From positions 1 to 44,632 of the forward strand of contig NZ_BDJE01000023.1 of assembly GCF_002117935.1 (NCBI RefSeq): a DNA stretch of 44,632 bases, written 5' to 3'. Positions 42,711 to 44,632 of this stretch are shown in pieces. The notes beneath the pieces were generated by a model. The model was not told the origin of the DNA. It did not search any database and saw nothing but the letters and a program-made list of their open reading frames with translations. Source of the stretch: Nocardioides sp. PD653-B2. GTDB lineage: Bacteria > Actinomycetota > Actinomycetes > Propionibacteriales > Nocardioidaceae. Position 1 is the first letter of the stretch, and each line of letters opens with the position of its first letter. The translations under genes were made by a program, and so were the position numbers.

Positions 42711-43196
42711 CTATCGCCGGTCGGGCAGCCCCGGCACGACATACGTCTCGACCATCGCGCGCTCCTCGGCCGCGTCCCGACCGGGCACGATCAGCAGCGA
42801 GACGATCACCCGGACCAGCCAGCGCGCGGCGAGGTCGTCACCGGCGGCCGACAGGCCGAGCGCCTCGATCACCTCGCTCGACTGGGCGAGCGCGGCGGTG
42901 GTGCCGGCGTCGGCGGCGCCGAACCAGGCGAGCAGCTCGGGTGCTTCGCGGACGTGCCGGACGGCGGCGAGCACCGCGTCCGGCAGGTTGTCGGTCTCGG
43001 CGGCCACCAACGCACCGATGCGCCGGGTCTCGCGGTGCACGAAGGCGACGTGGAGCTCGTGCCGGTCGGCGAAGTAGCGGTAGAGGGTGGCCCGCGAGCA
43101 CCCGGCCGCCCGGGCGATCTCGCCCATGCCCACGGCGTTGACCCCGCGCTCGACGAAGAGCGCGGCGGCGGCGTCGAGGATCCGCTCGGGCGTCAT
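42711..43196 (-). CDS. TetR family transcriptional regulator
   Basis: 161 residues, short for the family. The N-terminal HTH is standard: TPERILDAAAALFVERG, VGMGEIARAAGCSRATLYRYFADRHEL. The C-terminal domain is a compact helical bundle. ATG 43196 overlaps the stop of the P450 gene (ATGA), so it is translated from the P450 transcript. The palindrome at 44397-44416, over the P450 start codon, is its most likely operator, which would make the operon self-repressed. The DUF429-synthetase gene follows after 14 bp. ATG 43196 was chosen for the overlap and the normal distance to the HTH. Confidence 0.88.
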   Translation of the reverse strand: MTPERILDAAAALFVERGVNAVGMGEIARAAGCSRATLYRYFADRHELHVAFVHRETRRIGALVAAETDNLPDAVLAAVRHVREAPELLAWFGAADAGTTAALAQSSEVIEALGLSAAGDDLAARWLVRVIVSLLIVPGRDAAEERAMVETYVVPGLPDRR

Positions 43197-44401
43197 CCGG
43201 CCACCCGGAACGGCACCGTTGTCGGTCGCCGCACGTAGGAGCCCGGCGCCCACTGGACCGCGTCGAGGTCGACCGTGAAGTCGGGGCAGCGGGTGAGCAG
43301 CTCCTCGAGGGCGACCCGCGCCTGCATCCGGGCGGCCGCGGCGCCGATGCAGTGGTGGCTGCCCTGGCCGAAGGTCAGGATCTGGCCGGGCCTGCGGCGT
43401 ACGTCGAGCTCCTCGGCGTCCGGTCCGTAGCGGCGCGGGTCGCGGTTGGCGGCGGCGTAGAGCAGGAGCGCCCGACGGCCGGCGGGGATGGTGACCCCCT
43501 CGATCTCGACGTCGCGGGTGGCCGTGCGGGCCAGGCCCTGCACCGGCGAGGTCAGCCGCAGGAACTCCTCGATCGCGTCCTTCACGAGCGTCGGGTCGTC
43601 GACCAGGAGCCGGCGTTGGTCGCGGTCGGTCTCGAGCAGCTGGACCGCGCCGCCGAGCATGCCCGTGGTGGTGTCGTTGCCGCCGGTGACGACCGTGAAG
43701 ACGTAGGCGAGGATCGAGAGGATCCCGGCGTCGTCGTCACCGACGCCGGCCGCCACGAGCTGCGAGACGGTGTCGTCGCCGGGCTCGGTGCGGCGCCGCT
43801 CGAGGAGCTCGGCGAAGTAGCCCATCATCTCCGTGATCGCCTGGGTGGCGGCGCCGATCTCTCCGGCCGAGCTCGCCGACACGATCGCGTGGGTCCAGTC
43901 GTCGAACCGCTCACGGCCGTCCTCGGGCACGCCGAGGTAGTGGGCGACGACCATGCTCGGCAGCGGCTTGAAGAGCGCCTCGACGATGTCGCCCTCACCC
44001 GCGTCGCGCAGCCGCTCGAGCCGGTCGACCACGAACGCCCGCACCTGCGGCTCGACGGTCGTCACCTGGCGAGGCGTGAAGCCCCGCGCGACGAGCTTGC
44101 GGAAGGCGGTGTGGTCGGGCGGGTCCAGCATCACCATCGGGCGGTTGTCGGCGAGGCCGATCGTGTCGAGCTCGTCGTACTCGACGGTGAGCCCCTGCGC
44201 CGAGGAGAACGTCGCGGTGTCGACAGCGGCCGCGAGCACGTCGGCGTGCCGGCTGAGCACGTAGTAGTCACCGTCCGGGCGGCTCGGCCGCGACACGTGG
44301 TGGACGGGGTCGTGGTCGCGGAGATCGGCGTACATCTGCCATGGGCTCCGCCACGTCTCGGCGGTACCGGGTTGATAGGTCACGCCGCCATCGTGAGACA
44401 T
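43193..44401 (-). CDS. Cytochrome P450
   Basis: 402 residues, a soluble bacterial P450. The I-helix motif is VTGGNDTTT, ExxR is EEFLRL, and the haem loop is LTFGQGSHHCIG with the Cys ligand. RPMVMLDPPDHTAFRKLVARGFTPR is the conserved C-helix region. The nearest types I know are the actinobacterial CYPs that act on terpenes, fatty acids or antibiotics; no redox partner is adjacent. The start ATG 44401 lies inside a palindrome; ATG 44407, two codons upstream, is an alternative, and no ribosome binding site is visible for either. First gene of the P450-TetR-DUF429/synthetase operon. Confidence 0.92.
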   Translation of the reverse strand: MSHDGGVTYQPGTAETWRSPWQMYADLRDHDPVHHVSRPSRPDGDYYVLSRHADVLAAAVDTATFSSAQGLTVEYDELDTIGLADNRPMVMLDPPDHTAFRKLVARGFTPRQVTTVEPQVRAFVVDRLERLRDAGEGDIVEALFKPLPSMVVAHYLGVPEDGRERFDDWTHAIVSASSAGEIGAATQAITEMMGYFAELLERRRTEPGDDTVSQLVAAGVGDDDAGILSILAYVFTVVTGGNDTTTGMLGGAVQLLETDRDQRRLLVDDPTLVKDAIEEFLRLTSPVQGLARTATRDVEIEGVTIPAGRRALLLYAAANRDPRRYGPDAEELDVRRRPGQILTFGQGSHHCIGAAAARMQARVALEELLTRCPDFTVDLDAVQWAPGSYVRRPTTVPFRVAG

Positions 44402-44416
44402 ATTCATGAATTTGTC
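44397..44416 (-). promoter_or_regulatory. 20-bp near-perfect palindrome over the P450 start codon
   Basis: GACATATTCATGAATTTGTC on the plus strand is a palindrome with only the pair at 44401/44412 unmatched. It is far more AT-rich than its surroundings, has the size of a TetR-type operator and spans the translation start. Binding here would block initiation of transcription or elongation. Confidence 0.6.
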
Positions 44417-44493
44417 CAACGGGGCGGGTGGGCGCTGGGCGCGGTCGCCTCCCGGCCCGCCGGTGGTTGGGAAGTACGAAACCTTGGCCCGCC

Positions 44494-44532
44494 GGTGGTT
44501 GAGGAAGGCGCTCTGGCGCCTGTCTCGAAACC
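44494..44532. repeat. Dispersed palindromic element, copy near the right end (inverted)
   Basis: Begins GGTGGTTGAGGAAGGCGC and ends GGCGCCTGTCTCGAAACC, the reverse complement arrangement of copy 1. The remaining bases 44420-44632 hold no gene; a degenerate half-copy (GGTGGTTGGGAAGTACGAAACC) lies at 44462-44483. Confidence 0.7.
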
Positions 44533-44632
44533 CCCCCCAGCCCGACCGCCCTCCCTCAGGTGGGCTGCGGGTTGCTTCGGGTTGCGCGCCGACAGGCTGA
44601 CAACGGGACCAGGTGGTTGCGGTCGCTTCCCG

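Overview
This window comes from a high-GC actinobacterium. The gene content fits a Nocardioides-like member of the Nocardioidaceae: a DUF222/HNH-type gene at the left edge, EF-G2, F420-dependent and mycothiol-type enzymes, an ECF42 sigma factor with its DGPF partner, and many genes whose start codon lies 6-8 bases after a TANNNT-like -10 box, the layout expected of leaderless mRNAs. It looks like ordinary chromosome; I see no integrase, insertion sequence, tRNA, rRNA, phage gene or CRISPR array.

Layout. 1-6.5 kb: edge of a DUF222/HNH gene, DUF2332 protein, lipoprotein, succinate-semialdehyde dehydrogenase, a structured intergenic region that may encode a small RNA, and EF-G2. 6.5-12.5 kb: a minus-strand block with a penicillin-binding protein, a DEAD-box helicase, glmS and a small conserved protein. 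12.6-20.1 kb: a 46-residue microprotein, YceI, tandem GNAT, a TetR/acyl-CoA dehydrogenase/unknown operon divergent from a P450, a decayed sodium:solute symporter and a secreted protein built from three H-x-H/cysteine modules. 20.4-26.5 kb: a DGPF-ECF42 sigma-M3 peptidase operon with 4-base overlaps, VOC and maleylpyruvate-isomerase-like genes, a GH6 cellulase-family enzyme and a conserved small protein.

26.5-27.3 kb is a six-copy tandem array of a palindromic intergenic element, filling exactly the space between two convergent stop codons. Solitary relatives of the element occur at about 0.4, 12.1, 29.1 and 44.5 kb. 27.3-33.4 kb: DUF427, an MFS exporter, an unusual zinc-finger short-chain dehydrogenase family protein, a hydrolase remnant, and cstA with its YbdD-type partner. 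33.5-40.9 kb: secreted beta-helix protein, DUF4186, a single-chain desaturase/reductase/ferredoxin, a nitrilase-family hydrolase, an F420-type NADP oxidoreductase-like protein, a zinc-ribbon microprotein, a DinB-like protein and an LLM monooxygenase-family protein.

40.9-44.4 kb is the most unusual locus. A P450, a TetR regulator and a protein fusing a DUF429 (RNase H-fold-like) domain to a RelA/SpoT-type nucleotide pyrophosphokinase domain appear to form one transcript. A near-perfect 20-bp palindrome covers the P450 start codon. The fused synthetase domain has Gln where the EIQVRT-type motif normally has Glu.
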